DNA of 64,000 nucleotides from G963422745 sp965214285 (GCA_965214285.1 OZ243946.1:3158375-3222374); one strand, 5' to 3'; positions 8,688-17,998 are shown, counted from the first letter of the stretch. Numbers and translations are program-made. The notes: generated by a model not told the origin, from the sequence alone.

Positions 8688-9893
8688 ATGGGTTCGCCGG
8701 CTCCGCTTCGCCTCAGTCGCCTTGGTCGCCTTGGTCGCCCGGGTCGCCTGTGGCGTCGGATCGGCACTGCGGTCGCAGCGCTGGCCGTCGTCTGGGCGGT
8801 TGCCGGCTGCGGTGACGACGACTCCCCCGATTCCGCCGCGGAGGCCGACTCGGCCTCCGATGACGCTGCCCCCGCAGACGCGGCTTCGGGAGACGACTCA
8901 GCCGACGCTGACACCGCCGAAGAGCCGCCGTCCACGTCCACCACCACGACGACGACCACTACCACGACGACGCTGCCGATCCCGGTGCCCGAGGCCGGCA
9001 CGGTCGTGGGCCTGCTGGCGCTGGACCGGCCGCTGGTGATCGGCCACGCGGGCGGCGACCGGTCCTGGCCGCACTCCACCATGTACGGCTTCGCAGAGGC
9101 CGCCAGGGCAGGCGTGGACGTGCTGGAGATGGACCTTCAGCTCACCGGCGACGGCGTGCTGGTGGTGCATCACGACCACACCGTGGACCGCACCAGCGAC
9201 TCGCAGGGCCGGCTGCTGGACATGACCCTCGCCGAGGTGCAGGCGCTCGACAATGCGCACTGGTGGAGCGAGAACTGGCCCAGCCACGACGAGCCCGACG
9301 ACGCCTACGTCTACCGCGGCATCCGCACCGGGGAACGGCCGCCGCCTGCGGGCTACACCCCCGACGACTTCAGGGTGGAGACGTTCCGCTCGGTAGCCGA
9401 GAGGTTCGCCGGTCACGTGCTCGACGTGGAGATCAAGGTGCCCGCCCTGCCCGAGGGCGGCGACGATCTCGAGACCGCGCTGCGCGCCGCTCAGATCCTG
9501 GCCGACGAGATCGCCGAGCTCGACAGGGCCGACTCGACGATCGTGGTGTCGTTCAACGGCGAGGTTATGAAGGCCTTCCGCACCGCAGCCCCCGATGTGG
9601 CCACCAGCCCTGCGACGTCCGAGATGCTCGACTGGTTCCTCGCCGGCGCCGCCTTCGCAGCTTCCGACGTGGTCGTGCAGGTTCCCCCCGACTACGACGG
9701 GATCGACGTGCTGGCGCCCGAGATCGTCGAGCGGGTCATCACCGACGGGCTCGACTTCTGGGTGTGGCCCAACGACTCCGACGCCCAGGAGAACGCCGAC
9801 TTCTACGAGTCCGTCCTCGACAAGGGCGCCCACGGCATCATCGCCGGCCGCCCCGAGGAGGCCGTGGAGCGCTTCGCCAGCCTCTCTGGCTGA
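8688..9893 (+). CDS. Secreted glycerophosphodiester phosphodiesterase lipoprotein
   Basis: Hydrolyses glycerophosphodiesters to glycerol-3-phosphate and an alcohol outside the membrane. The 401-aa protein starts with a twin-arginine-poor lipoprotein signal ending VVWAVAGC (Cys near residue 38), an acidic Ser/Asp/Ala stretch and an unbroken threonine run (about residues 83-95) as a spacer. The catalytic domain begins at VIGHAGGDRSWPHST, with EMDLQLTGDGVLVVHHD carrying the metal-binding acidic residues and catalytic histidines. The usual HRGxxxxxPENT signature is altered to HAGGDRSWPHST, so substrate preference may differ. The start at 8688 follows GGGGGTG; an in-frame GTG one codon upstream is possible. 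Confidence 0.88.
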   Translation: MGSPAPLRLSRLGRLGRPGRLWRRIGTAVAALAVVWAVAGCGDDDSPDSAAEADSASDDAAPADAASGDDSADADTAEEPPSTSTTTTTTTTTTTLPIPVPEAGTVVGLLALDRPLVIGHAGGDRSWPHSTMYGFAEAARAGVDVLEMDLQLTGDGVLVVHHDHTVDRTSDSQGRLLDMTLAEVQALDNAHWWSENWPSHDEPDDAYVYRGIRTGERPPPAGYTPDDFRVETFRSVAERFAGHVLDVEIKVPALPEGGDDLETALRAAQILADEIAELDRADSTIVVSFNGEVMKAFRTAAPDVATSPATSEMLDWFLAGAAFAASDVVVQVPPDYDGIDVLAPEIVERVITDGLDFWVWPNDSDAQENADFYESVLDKGAHGIIAGRPEEAVERFASLSG

Positions 9894-9908
9894 GCACCGC
9901 AGCGGCTG

Positions 9909-12374
9909 TCACATCCGCAGACGCTGATTCTGCGGGTCATACGGGGCCTCGCTGAGCACACGGGCAGGCCGCGGCTCGCCGATGACCGACACCCACAGCT
10001 CGCGGCCGGCCACAGCGTGCTCGGGCGCCAGATAGGCGAACGCCAGCCCGTGGCCGACGCTGTAGCCGTGGCCGCCTGTGGTGACCAGGCCGATCGGGCG
10101 CCGCTCGGGATCGGCGTAGACGGCGTCGCCCGCGTGAGCGTCGGCATTGTCGGTGTCCACGGCCAGCAGGGCGAGCCGCCAGCGGTAGGGCCGCTCGCCG
10201 GAGGCCGCCGCGGCGCGCCGGGCCAGCAAGGCGCCGCGGCCCGTGAAATCGCCCTTGGCAGGATGGTCGGTCTTGACGAACGGCTGCAGTCCGGCCTCGT
10301 CGGGATTCACGTCGTGGGTCAGATCCGCGCTCACCTTGTAGCCCTTCTCCAGGCGCAGCGCGTTGAGCGCGTGGTTGCCGACGTTGGCGATGCCGAAGTC
10401 CCGGCCCGCCTCCCAGACGGCGTCGTACACAGTGCAAAGGTCAGCCGTGCGGGCGTGCAGCTCCCAGCCGAGCTCGCCCACGAAGCCCACTCGCAGGGCA
10501 CGCACCCGCGCCCCGGCCACATCGATGCGCCGGGCCCGCAGCCACCCGAAGCCGTCGTTTGAGAGGTCGGCGTCGCTGATGCGCTCCAGCACCCGCCGGG
10601 CGAGCGGGCCGGCCAGCGTGATCACCCCGAGATCGCCCGACACCACCCGCAGCTCGGCGTCGGCGGCCCGCGGCCAGTGCGTCTCGAAGTACTCGCGGTC
10701 CTTCTGCTCGCCCACCGCGGCGGAGACCAGGTAAAGGTGATCCTCGGCTAGGCGAGCCGCGGTCATCTCCCCTTCGATGCGCCCGGTGGGCGTCAGCGTG
10801 TAGGTCAGGCCGATGCGACCGACGGCCGGCACGGTGTTGGTCGTGAGCCGGTCGAGCACCGCCGCCGCGTCCGGCCCGATCAGGTCCAGCTTGGCGAAGG
10901 CCGTGGAGTCCAGCACACCGACCCGCTCGCGCACCGCCCGCACCTCCTCGCGGACCGGCTCGAACCAATCGGTGTGGCGGAAGGCCACCACGTCGGCCTG
11001 CACGAGGCCCGCGGCCGCCGGGAACCACTTGGGGCGCTCCCATCCGTAGACCTGGGTGAACACGCCGCCGGCGGTGGCGAAGCGCTCCATCAGCGGATGG
11101 GACCGGTAGGGGCGCAGCGCCGGGCGCTCCAGGCCGGGCACGGGCGTCTGGTGGCGGTACTCGTAGTCCTCGGTGCCCTTGATTCGCCCGTAGCGCATGG
11201 CGTCGCCGCCGGCCACGAACCCGAAGCGGCGGGCGTCATAAGCGCGCACGCTCAGCTCGGTCTCGCCGTGCACCATCCAGCGGGCAAGCTCGCGGCCCAG
11301 CCCCGGCCCGTCGGCGATGCCCACCTGCACGCCCGCGAACTGCCAGAAGTTCGCCACCCCCGACGGGCCCAGCAGCGGCTCGCCGTCGGGCGTGTGGGCG
11401 ATGGCCCCGCGGACGGCCTGCTTGATGCCCAGCGGCTCCAGCACCGGCACACGCTCGAAGGCCCGGCCGAGCCACAGGCCGATGCGGTCGAAGTCGGCGT
11501 CGAACAGCGGGTTCTCGAGCTCGGTGGGCGGCCCGTCGTGCCAGGCCGCCTCTGCGTCGTGCTGCTCGTAGATGCCGATGAGCCCGGCCTGCTGCTCTTG
11601 GCGCACGTATCCCGACAGGTAGTCGTCGCGGACCACCGGCAGCTCGCACTCCAAGCCGGCGAACTCGGGGACCGCCTCGGTGATCAGATAGGTGTGCAAG
11701 GCGTTGGCCATGGGCACCGACAGGCCGACCATGGCCGCCACCTGATGGGCGTAACAGCCGGCCGCGTTGACCACGTGCTCGGCGTGCACCGTGCCCTGCT
11801 CGGTGACCACGTCGAAGCTGCGGTCGCGCCGGCGGCGGATCTCGACCACACGGTTGCGGCGGCTGACCTGCGCGCCTGCGGCGCGGGCGGAGGCGATCAT
11901 GGCGTTGGTGGCGCCGCTGGGATCCACGTGGCCGTCGTCGGGGGTCCAGACGGCGCCGAGCAGGCCGTCGGTCCGAAGGAACGGGTGAAGCTCGCCGATC
12001 GTGGTGCGGTCGACCCAGTCCATGGCGTTGCCGGCGTAGCGGGCGAGCCCGAGCTGGCCGCGCAGCCAGTCGACCTCGACCGGCTCGTGGGCGACGCGCA
12101 GCGATCCGCAGCCGTGCCAGCTCGTGGCGACGGCCGTCTCGGCTTCCAGCGCCGGGTACAGCTCGCAGGCGTACTTGCGGAAACGGGCGAGCGTGTAGCC
12201 CGAAACCGAGTGGGTGACCTGGCCGGCGGCGTGCCAGGTGGATCCGGACGTCAGCTCGGCCTTCTCGACGAGCAGGGTGTCGGCCCAGCCCTCCTTTGCG
12301 AGGTGATACAGCAGACTGGCGCCGCAGATGCCTCCGCCGACGACGACGACACGAGCCGACTGCGGCAACGCCAT
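9909..12374 (-). CDS. Dimethylglycine/sarcosine dehydrogenase-like FAD and GcvT fusion protein
   Basis: Flavoprotein N-demethylase of 821 aa that would oxidise an N-methyl group and pass the one-carbon unit to tetrahydrofolate. The DAO-type FAD domain begins VVVVGGGICGASLLYHLAKEG; GSTWHAAGQ contains the His that carries covalent flavin in dimethylglycine and sarcosine dehydrogenases. The second half is a GcvT-like aminomethyltransferase (GYKVSADLTHDVNPDEAGL and a C-terminal barrel). Start is the ATG at 12374; a longer in-frame start at 12443 would overlap the regulatory region. It is divergent from an RpiR regulator and near a Rieske oxygenase, a combination seen in betaine catabolism. The exact substrate is not deducible. 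Confidence 0.88.
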   Translation of the reverse strand: MALPQSARVVVVGGGICGASLLYHLAKEGWADTLLVEKAELTSGSTWHAAGQVTHSVSGYTLARFRKYACELYPALEAETAVATSWHGCGSLRVAHEPVEVDWLRGQLGLARYAGNAMDWVDRTTIGELHPFLRTDGLLGAVWTPDDGHVDPSGATNAMIASARAAGAQVSRRNRVVEIRRRRDRSFDVVTEQGTVHAEHVVNAAGCYAHQVAAMVGLSVPMANALHTYLITEAVPEFAGLECELPVVRDDYLSGYVRQEQQAGLIGIYEQHDAEAAWHDGPPTELENPLFDADFDRIGLWLGRAFERVPVLEPLGIKQAVRGAIAHTPDGEPLLGPSGVANFWQFAGVQVGIADGPGLGRELARWMVHGETELSVRAYDARRFGFVAGGDAMRYGRIKGTEDYEYRHQTPVPGLERPALRPYRSHPLMERFATAGGVFTQVYGWERPKWFPAAAGLVQADVVAFRHTDWFEPVREEVRAVRERVGVLDSTAFAKLDLIGPDAAAVLDRLTTNTVPAVGRIGLTYTLTPTGRIEGEMTAARLAEDHLYLVSAAVGEQKDREYFETHWPRAADAELRVVSGDLGVITLAGPLARRVLERISDADLSNDGFGWLRARRIDVAGARVRALRVGFVGELGWELHARTADLCTVYDAVWEAGRDFGIANVGNHALNALRLEKGYKVSADLTHDVNPDEAGLQPFVKTDHPAKGDFTGRGALLARRAAAASGERPYRWRLALLAVDTDNADAHAGDAVYADPERRPIGLVTTGGHGYSVGHGLAFAYLAPEHAVAGRELWVSVIGEPRPARVLSEAPYDPQNQRLRM

Positions 12375-12414
12375 GGCCCCAACCGTACCCGCAGGGCGCC
12401 TCAATCGGACAGTC

Positions 12415-12449
12415 GTACCAGTTCCGATTGCTTTGGGATACACTTGTAC
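12415..12449. promoter_or_regulatory. Inverted repeat between flavoprotein and rpiR genes, candidate operator
   Basis: GTACCAGT (12415-12422) and ACTTGTAC (12442-12449) are inverted copies with one mismatch, separated by 19 bases, in the divergent intergenic region. TACACT at 12439-12444 is a plausible -10 for the regulator, overlapping the right arm. This is a reasonable place for RpiR autoregulation; no -35 is obvious. Confidence 0.35.
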
Positions 12450-12510
12450 TCATGTGCAGGGCGAGCGACATCGCGAACGCGAGGGGCTTCGGCAAAGCGG
12501 ACGAGGGGCT

Positions 12511-13437
12511 GTGAGCCCGGCGACGGCCACGACCGACCGGGCCGCCGACCGGATGGCCGACGGCGAGGCCGCGGCGACGCCGACGGACATCCTCAGCGCA
12601 CTCGGCGCCGAGGTCGACGAGCTGTCGCCGCAGACGCGCCAGGCCGCCCGCTACCTGCTCGACAACCCGGGCGAGATCGCCGTCACCTCGATGCGGAGCA
12701 TCGCCGAGGCGGCCGGGGTGAAGCCCAACACCCTGGTGCGCATGGCCCGCTCGGTCGGGTTCGGCGGCTACTCGGACTTCCGGGAGCCGTTCCGCCAGAG
12801 CGCTGCCGAGGGCTCGCTGTCGTTCCCGGACCGGGCGCGGTTCCTGCAGGCCATCGGCCGCGGCGGAAGCCACAACTCGCTGCTCGCCGACATGGCGGGG
12901 GCGGCGCTGGACAACGTGGAGTGGCTGTTCGCCAAGGCCGACGCATGCGAGCTCAAGGCGGCTGCCGATCTCATCGACGGCGCCCGGCGTGCCAACGTGC
13001 TCGGGGTCGGCACCGCCCGCCCGCTGGCGGAGAACTTCGCCTATGTGGCGTCGATGGCCGTCGACAACGTGACCGCCATCCCGCTGATCGGGCTCGCCAT
13101 CGACGACGTGGCCCGGATGGACGGCCGGGACGTGCTCATCGCCATGACCTTCAGCCCGTACCGCGCCGAGATCGTGGATGCGGTGAGATGCGCCGCCGAG
13201 CGCGGCGTGCCGGTGGTGGCGGTCACCGACAGCCACGGCTCGCCTCTGGTCCCCGCGGCCCGTCACGCCTTCGTGGTGCCCAACGACTCGCCGCTGCCGT
13301 TCTCGTCGTGCGTCGCCGCCACTGCCCTGCTCGAGACGCTGCTCGCGTTCATGATCGCCGCGGCCCCTGACGACGCCGCCAACTCCATCGACGCCTTTCA
13401 CTCGATACGGCGCTCGTCGGGCATCTACCACGACTGA
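12511..13437 (+). CDS. MurR/RpiR-family transcriptional regulator
   Basis: Regulator of 308 aa with an N-terminal HTH-6 domain (TSMRSIAEAAGVKPNTLVRM, about residues 58-78) and a C-terminal SIS domain that binds a phosphosugar-like or small-acid ligand (ANVLGVGTARPLAENFAY, then DVLIAMTFSPYRAEIVDAV). The GTG at 12511 is taken because it overlaps the stop of a 20-codon leader frame (12452-12514); an ATG at 12553 is a possible alternative. It is divergent from the flavoprotein and runs with the aminotransferase, Rieske and MmgE/PrpD genes, so it probably controls this catabolic set. Confidence 0.88.
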   Translation: MSPATATTDRAADRMADGEAAATPTDILSALGAEVDELSPQTRQAARYLLDNPGEIAVTSMRSIAEAAGVKPNTLVRMARSVGFGGYSDFREPFRQSAAEGSLSFPDRARFLQAIGRGGSHNSLLADMAGAALDNVEWLFAKADACELKAAADLIDGARRANVLGVGTARPLAENFAYVASMAVDNVTAIPLIGLAIDDVARMDGRDVLIAMTFSPYRAEIVDAVRCAAERGVPVVAVTDSHGSPLVPAARHAFVVPNDSPLPFSSCVAATALLETLLAFMIAAAPDDAANSIDAFHSIRRSSGIYHD

Positions 13438-13519
13438 CCCGCCCGACCAGCCGCCAGACCCGCCGCCGCCCAGCCCGCCCGCCACAAGCCCGTCACACAA
13501 GCCCGCCAGGAGCCCAGCC

Positions 13520-14632
13520 GTGAGATTCGCACATCAGGGCCTCGAAAACCCCGAGTACTACGTGCCGGGTCTGCCGGCGGACTGGGTGAGCGAGCGCTAC
13601 GGCATCCCGGCGGACGAGATCTCCAAGCTGGGATCGGCGGAGAACCCGTTCGGCGCCTCCCCCATGGCCAAGGCGGCCATTTCTGAGGCGTTGGGCGAGG
13701 CGCACCTGTATGCCTCCTGGACCGCCGAGCCGCTGCGCATCAAGATCGCCGAGAAGCACGGCTTCGAGCCGAGCCAGGTGATCTGCGGGGCCGGCGAGAC
13801 CGAGATCATCTCGCTGATCATCCGCGCCATGTGCGCGCCCGGCGAGGAGATCCTGATGCCCGGGCCGTGCTTTCCGATCTACCACCTCTTCGCCGAGGCC
13901 GAGGGCCGGGTGGCGCGCCTCGCAGCGGCCGCCACCGACCGGGCAACCATGGCGCTTGACGTCGACGGCTACATCGCCCACATCAGCGAGCGCACCCGCA
14001 TCGTGTTCGTCACCAATCCCCACAGCCCGTCTGGCACCTGGCTGAGCGAGGCCGACGTGCGCCGCATCACAGAGGCCGCGCCGCATGCGCTGGTCGTTCT
14101 CGACGAGGCCTACGTCCACTACTCGGGTCAGCCGGGCTATCTGCATCTCGTCGACGAGTACCCGCACCTCGCGGTGCTGCGGACCTTCTCCAAGGCGTTC
14201 GGCCTGGCCGGGCTGCGGGTCGGCTTCGGAGTGGCCGCGCCGCGGGTCATCGACGCCTTGCTGGCCGTGAAGCCGACCTGGAACATGGGCCGGCTGCAGA
14301 TCGCGGGCGGCGTCGCAGCACTCGACGACGACGCCCACGTGGATCGCACCACAGCCGCAATCGCCGAGAACCGCAGCTACGCAGAGCAGCAGTTCGCCAG
14401 GCTCGACCGCTTTCGCCTGGTCGCCGGCAGCCGGGCGAACTTCTTCTTGGTCGAGATCGTCGACCCCGCCACGAACTCGACCGATGTGTTCGAGGGCCTG
14501 CTCGAACGCGGGGTGATCGTCAAGGACGGGTCGCTGTCGTTTCGCGGCCTTCACGACCGCTTCCTGCGCTGCGACGTGAACCTCCGCGTGCACATGGACC
14601 GACTCGTCGCCGCTCTGGCGGACCTGCCGTGA
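13520..14632 (+). CDS. Class I/II PLP aminotransferase, HisC-like
   Basis: Fold-type I pyridoxal-phosphate enzyme of 370 aa, most like histidinol-phosphate aminotransferase and CobC-type decarboxylases. Seen are the substrate/PLP region FVTNPHSPSGTWL, VVLDEAYVHYSG with the PLP-pyridine Asp, and the Schiff-base lysine in TFSKAFGLAGLRVGFG. No histidine biosynthesis genes are nearby, and the setting in a demethylation cluster argues for a catabolic amino donor or acceptor. GTG start at 13520 has CAGGAG eight bases upstream. It is followed after 16 bases by the Rieske gene in the same direction. Substrate unknown. Confidence 0.85.
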   Translation: MRFAHQGLENPEYYVPGLPADWVSERYGIPADEISKLGSAENPFGASPMAKAAISEALGEAHLYASWTAEPLRIKIAEKHGFEPSQVICGAGETEIISLIIRAMCAPGEEILMPGPCFPIYHLFAEAEGRVARLAAAATDRATMALDVDGYIAHISERTRIVFVTNPHSPSGTWLSEADVRRITEAAPHALVVLDEAYVHYSGQPGYLHLVDEYPHLAVLRTFSKAFGLAGLRVGFGVAAPRVIDALLAVKPTWNMGRLQIAGGVAALDDDAHVDRTTAAIAENRSYAEQQFARLDRFRLVAGSRANFFLVEIVDPATNSTDVFEGLLERGVIVKDGSLSFRGLHDRFLRCDVNLRVHMDRLVAALADLP

Positions 14633-14648
14633 ACAGCGAGAGGCAGCG

Positions 14649-15743
14649 ATGACCGACACCAGCAGACGAGGCCTGGCAGGCAGGTACTACACCGACCCGC
14701 AGATCTTCGAACGCGAACTGGAGACGGTCTTCGCGCGGGCCTGGCAGATGGTCGGCCACGTCTCGCAGCTCGCCGGCCACGGCGACGTCATCACGGCCAC
14801 GCTGGGCCGCGAGCGCGTCGTCGTCAGCAACGACTCGGGCAGCATTCACGGGTTCCACAATGTCTGCGCGCACCGGGGTCACGAGCTGGTGCCCGAGGGC
14901 ACCACGAACCTGCCCGCCATCGTCTGCGGCTACCACGCCTGGTCCTACGACCTCGCAGGGAACCTGGTGCGGGCGAGGCGCATCCCGGCGTCGCAGCTCG
15001 AAGGGACGTGCGTCGCCAGGGTGAAGGTCGACACCATGGCCGGGTTCGTGTTCGCCAACTGCGACCCCGAGGCGGCGCCGCTCCGGGAGTACCTGCCCGG
15101 CGTGGCGGAGCGTCTAGCCGAGCTGGTGCCCGACGCTGCGCAGCGGCGCCTGACCGCTCGGCTCACCCACGTCTTCGAGGCCAACTGGAAGGTGGCCATC
15201 GAGAACTACAACGAGTGCTACCACTGCCCCAACGTCCACACCGCCTTCACCAGCGGGGTGGTCGATCCGGCCACGTTCACGATCACCCCGAAGGGCAACA
15301 GCATCTGGCAGTCGGCACGGGCGGTGTCGGGCGACGGGCTGACCTACGAGCTGGCCGCCTCCGGCGACGCCGACGACGAGGCCCACAGCTCCTACGCAGC
15401 GTTCTTCGCCTGGCCGGTCAGCTCGATCCAGTGCTACCCCGGCCGGGTGCTCAACACCTTCCGATGGGTGCCCCTGGCGGCGGACCGCACCCTGCTGATC
15501 CGGGAGTGGTGGTTCGACGCCGAGACGCCGAGCAGCGCCCAGCAGGAGATCATCGACCTCGACTGGAACACGACCGTGGCCGAGGACTTCGATCTGATGG
15601 AGTCGGTCCAGGCCAACATGTCGAGCCGGGCGTACGTGCCGGGGCCGCTGATGGTGCACGAGTCGGGCACGGCCGACATCCATCACGAGAACGCCGTGGC
15701 GCACCTCCAGACGCTCGCCCTGCAGGCCCTCGGCGAGCTGTGA
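14649..15743 (+). CDS. Rieske non-heme iron oxygenase, catalytic alpha subunit
   Basis: Monooxygenase/demethylase terminal component of 364 aa. The Rieske cluster is CAHRGH, then CGYHAW 18 residues on; the mononuclear iron site is NECYHCPNVH with a downstream Asp in TTVAEDFDLME. The fold and size resemble the CntA/GbcA/stachydrine-demethylase branch that attacks quaternary ammonium compounds, rather than classical dioxygenases of benzoate type. No reductase or ferredoxin gene is adjacent, so electrons must come from an unlinked partner. Its stop overlaps the next start by four bases (GTGA). Together with the flavoprotein at 9909-12374 it suggests stepwise N-demethylation; the substrate is inferred, not shown. 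Confidence 0.88.
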   Translation: MTDTSRRGLAGRYYTDPQIFERELETVFARAWQMVGHVSQLAGHGDVITATLGRERVVVSNDSGSIHGFHNVCAHRGHELVPEGTTNLPAIVCGYHAWSYDLAGNLVRARRIPASQLEGTCVARVKVDTMAGFVFANCDPEAAPLREYLPGVAERLAELVPDAAQRRLTARLTHVFEANWKVAIENYNECYHCPNVHTAFTSGVVDPATFTITPKGNSIWQSARAVSGDGLTYELAASGDADDEAHSSYAAFFAWPVSSIQCYPGRVLNTFRWVPLAADRTLLIREWWFDAETPSSAQQEIIDLDWNTTVAEDFDLMESVQANMSSRAYVPGPLMVHESGTADIHHENAVAHLQTLALQALGEL

Positions 15744-17224
15744 CGGCTTCGCCTTCGAGGGAGCTCGCGGGCTTCTTGATGTCGCTGCGCGGCGACGTGC
15801 ACGAGCGGCTGCTGGCCAGGGCGACGGACTGCCTGGTGGACACTGTCGCTGCGATCGCCTGCGGCGCCGGCCAGCCTTGGAGCCGCGCGGTGACCGCCCA
15901 TGCGCTGGCGACGGGGGCACAGGGCGCCTCGTCGGTGATCGCCTCTGGCTCTGGCGTCTCTGCCGCCGGCACTGTCTGTGGCGGCACCGCCGATCACGAC
16001 GCCGAGCCCGCCGATGCCGCCGAGACCGCCGAGCCCGCCGATGCCGGCGAGGCCGCCGACGGCCCGGCACTGTGCGTGCGCAGGACCACCCCGGCGATGG
16101 CGGCGCTGGCCAACGGGGCCGCAGCGCATGCTCTCGAGCTCGACGACGTCCACGAGGAGGCGATCAGCCATCCCGGCGCGGTGGTGGTGCCGGCGGCTCT
16201 GGCGGTGGCCGAGGAGCTCGACTCGTCGGGAACCGAGCTGCTGGAGGCGCTGGTCATCGGCTACGAGGCGATGGGACGGGCCGGGATCGCCGTGGGGCCG
16301 GCGTCGCACATGCTCGGCGGGTTCCATCCGACCTCGATGTCGGGGGTGTTCGGCTCTGCTGCCGCCACCGGGGCGTTGCTCGGCTTCGACGGCGAGCGCA
16401 TGAATCACGCCGTGGGCATCGCCGCCTCGCTGGCGTCTGGGACCATGGAGTTCGCCGCCTCGGGCGGGATGGCCAAGCGGCTGCACGCCGGCCGCGCCGC
16501 CGAGGGCGGGGTGATGGCCGCGCTGCTGGCAGCCGACGGCTTCGAGGGCGCCGACGACGGGCTGGCCGGGCGCTACGGGTTCTGCCGGGTGTTCAGCGAC
16601 GAGCCGCGGCCGGAGCTGCTGACCGAGCGGCTGGGCAGCCGCTGGATGATCGACGAGATCACGATCAAGGGATGGGCCGCCTGCAGCGACGTCCATCCGC
16701 TGATCCAGGCGGCCCTGGAGCTGCGAGACGAGCACAGCCTCGACGCCGCGGCCATCGGGCGCATCGCCCGCATCGACGCCTGGGGGCCGACCAAGACCGC
16801 AGAGCAGAACTCGCTCGACGGCACCGTGTCGGTGATGGCGGCGCAGTACTCGGCGCAGTTCAACATCGCCGCCGCGCTGCTCGCCGATCCCGGCGACCCG
16901 GCGACTTATGGCCCCGACCGGATCGGGGCGCCCGAGCTGGCCGCGCTGCAGGCCAAGGTGGCCGCTCTCACGGCGGACGACTCCTTCGATGCCACCTACG
17001 CCTGGAAGATGGGCGGACGACTGCGGATCGTCTTCGACGACGGCAGCGTGCTCGAGCGCACTGTGCACGGCCAGCGGGGGTCGATGCACGACCCCTTCGA
17101 CGCCGCCGACGTGGACGCCAAGTTCGCAGCGCTGACCAGCGGGCTGCTCGACCCTGGCGCAGCCGCCCGCCTGCGAGCCTCGGCTCGGGGCCCGGCTCGG
17201 GACCTGCTCGCCTCGCTGCCCTGA
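15740..17224 (+). CDS. MmgE/PrpD-family dehydratase or isomerase
   Basis: Member of the 2-methylcitrate dehydratase/cis-aconitate decarboxylase superfamily, 494 aa. Family features are ALANGAAAHALELDDVHEEA, ASHMLGGFHPTSMSGVFGSA and WAACSDVHPLIQAAL. GTG at 15740 overlaps the Rieske stop, so translation is probably coupled. About residues 77-108 are a low-complexity Ala/Glu/Asp/Pro insertion encoded by imperfect GCCGAGCCCGCCGATGCC repeats that falls between the first two helices and is not typical of the family. Last gene of the rpiR-side set; it probably acts on a carboxylic acid product of the pathway. Confidence 0.85.
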   Translation: MTASPSRELAGFLMSLRGDVHERLLARATDCLVDTVAAIACGAGQPWSRAVTAHALATGAQGASSVIASGSGVSAAGTVCGGTADHDAEPADAAETAEPADAGEAADGPALCVRRTTPAMAALANGAAAHALELDDVHEEAISHPGAVVVPAALAVAEELDSSGTELLEALVIGYEAMGRAGIAVGPASHMLGGFHPTSMSGVFGSAAATGALLGFDGERMNHAVGIAASLASGTMEFAASGGMAKRLHAGRAAEGGVMAALLAADGFEGADDGLAGRYGFCRVFSDEPRPELLTERLGSRWMIDEITIKGWAACSDVHPLIQAALELRDEHSLDAAAIGRIARIDAWGPTKTAEQNSLDGTVSVMAAQYSAQFNIAAALLADPGDPATYGPDRIGAPELAALQAKVAALTADDSFDATYAWKMGGRLRIVFDDGSVLERTVHGQRGSMHDPFDAADVDAKFAALTSGLLDPGAAARLRASARGPARDLLASLP

Positions 17225-17529
17225 CCCCGCCCCGCCCTGCGGTAGGCATCGGTGTCATTGACGGCCGCGAACTCGTAGTTACCGTCGGGGTTGTCGATGC
17301 CCCACGACCAACCACGGTCTGCCCGGCGCTCGCACCACGTCCGAAGCACCGGCCCGGTCGTCGCCCGGAACCCAGACGAGCGCCCGCGGCCTGGCCCGGA
17401 TTGGCGCCGCGGTCGAATCGTTGCGATGCTGATGCCGCCCACTCCGGTCGTCGCCGGTCCAGATGCCGACCCAGACGCCGGCGCAGGCACCAGGCCCTGA
17501 TCGGGCCGTTCGACTGCCGAAAGGAAATC
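17225..17529. other. Intergenic stretch with a possible decayed minus-strand coding fragment
   Basis: About 305 bases between the MmgE/PrpD and VOC genes. On the minus strand 17239-17343 reads RTWCERRADRGWSWGI followed by DNPDGNYEFAAVNDTDAYR, which has natural amino-acid composition but no start, no ribosome site and no recognisable family. It may be a relic of a lost gene. No terminator or promoter is clear, apart from AAGGAAA serving the next gene. Confidence 0.3.
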
Positions 17530-17946
17530 ATGGCACTGCACCCATACCTGTTCTTCACCGACACGGCCCGTGAGGCGATGACCCGCTACCAGGAGATCCT
17601 CGGCGGCGAGCTCGACTTCATGAGCGTGGCCGACATGCCCGAGGGCGAGCAGCCGCCGTTCGACGCGGCAGACGACCTCGTGGTCCACGCTTCGCTGGGC
17701 TTCGGCGACGGCGACCTGCTGATGGCATCGGATGACCCCACGGGCGACGGTGGCGGCGTGAAGGGGGCGTCGTTGAGCCTCGACTACTCCGATCCCGACG
17801 AGGCCCGCCGGGTCTTCGACGCCCTCGCGGAGGGCGGCAGCGTCGAGATGCCGTTGGCGGAGACGTTCTGGTCGCCGATGTTCGGCACTTGCACGGACCG
17901 CTTCGGGGTGTCCTGGATGATCAGCTGCGCACCCCAAGACGGCTGA
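17530..17946 (+). CDS. VOC/PhnB-like glyoxalase-fold protein
   Basis: Small vicinal-oxygen-chelate protein of 138 aa, in the PhnB/3-demethylubiquinone-methyltransferase-like group. Typical landmarks are HPYLFFTDTAREAMTRYQEI at the N-terminus, VVHASLGFGDGDLLMASD in the middle and ETFWSPMFGTCTDRFGVSW at the end, the family's usual length and order. ATG at 17530 has AAGGAAA immediately upstream. Biochemical role of these proteins is mostly unknown; it need not belong to the upstream catabolic genes, from which it is separated by 305 bases. Confidence 0.88.
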   Translation: MALHPYLFFTDTAREAMTRYQEILGGELDFMSVADMPEGEQPPFDAADDLVVHASLGFGDGDLLMASDDPTGDGGGVKGASLSLDYSDPDEARRVFDALAEGGSVEMPLAETFWSPMFGTCTDRFGVSWMISCAPQDG

Positions 17947-17998
17947 GCGCCGCAAGCCGCAAGCCGAGCAGCAGGCCGAGCCCGCAGATCTACGCAGG

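Noticed and set aside
8936..8982. ACC/ACG repeat as microsatellite or regulatory repeat
   Set aside because: It encodes the threonine spacer of the exported phosphodiesterase, a common linker type.
10974..13370. Very long plus-strand open frame across the flavoprotein and rpiR genes
   Set aside because: It runs antisense to one clear gene and out of frame through another; no domain or ribosome site.
13520..14632. Histidine biosynthesis (HisC) assignment
   Set aside because: No other his genes nearby and the gene is co-directional with Rieske and PrpD genes, so only the fold family is claimed.
15008..15739. N-terminal extension of the MmgE/PrpD frame into the Rieske gene
   Set aside because: The extension is out-of-frame Rieske sequence; GTG 15740 overlapping the stop fits the family start.
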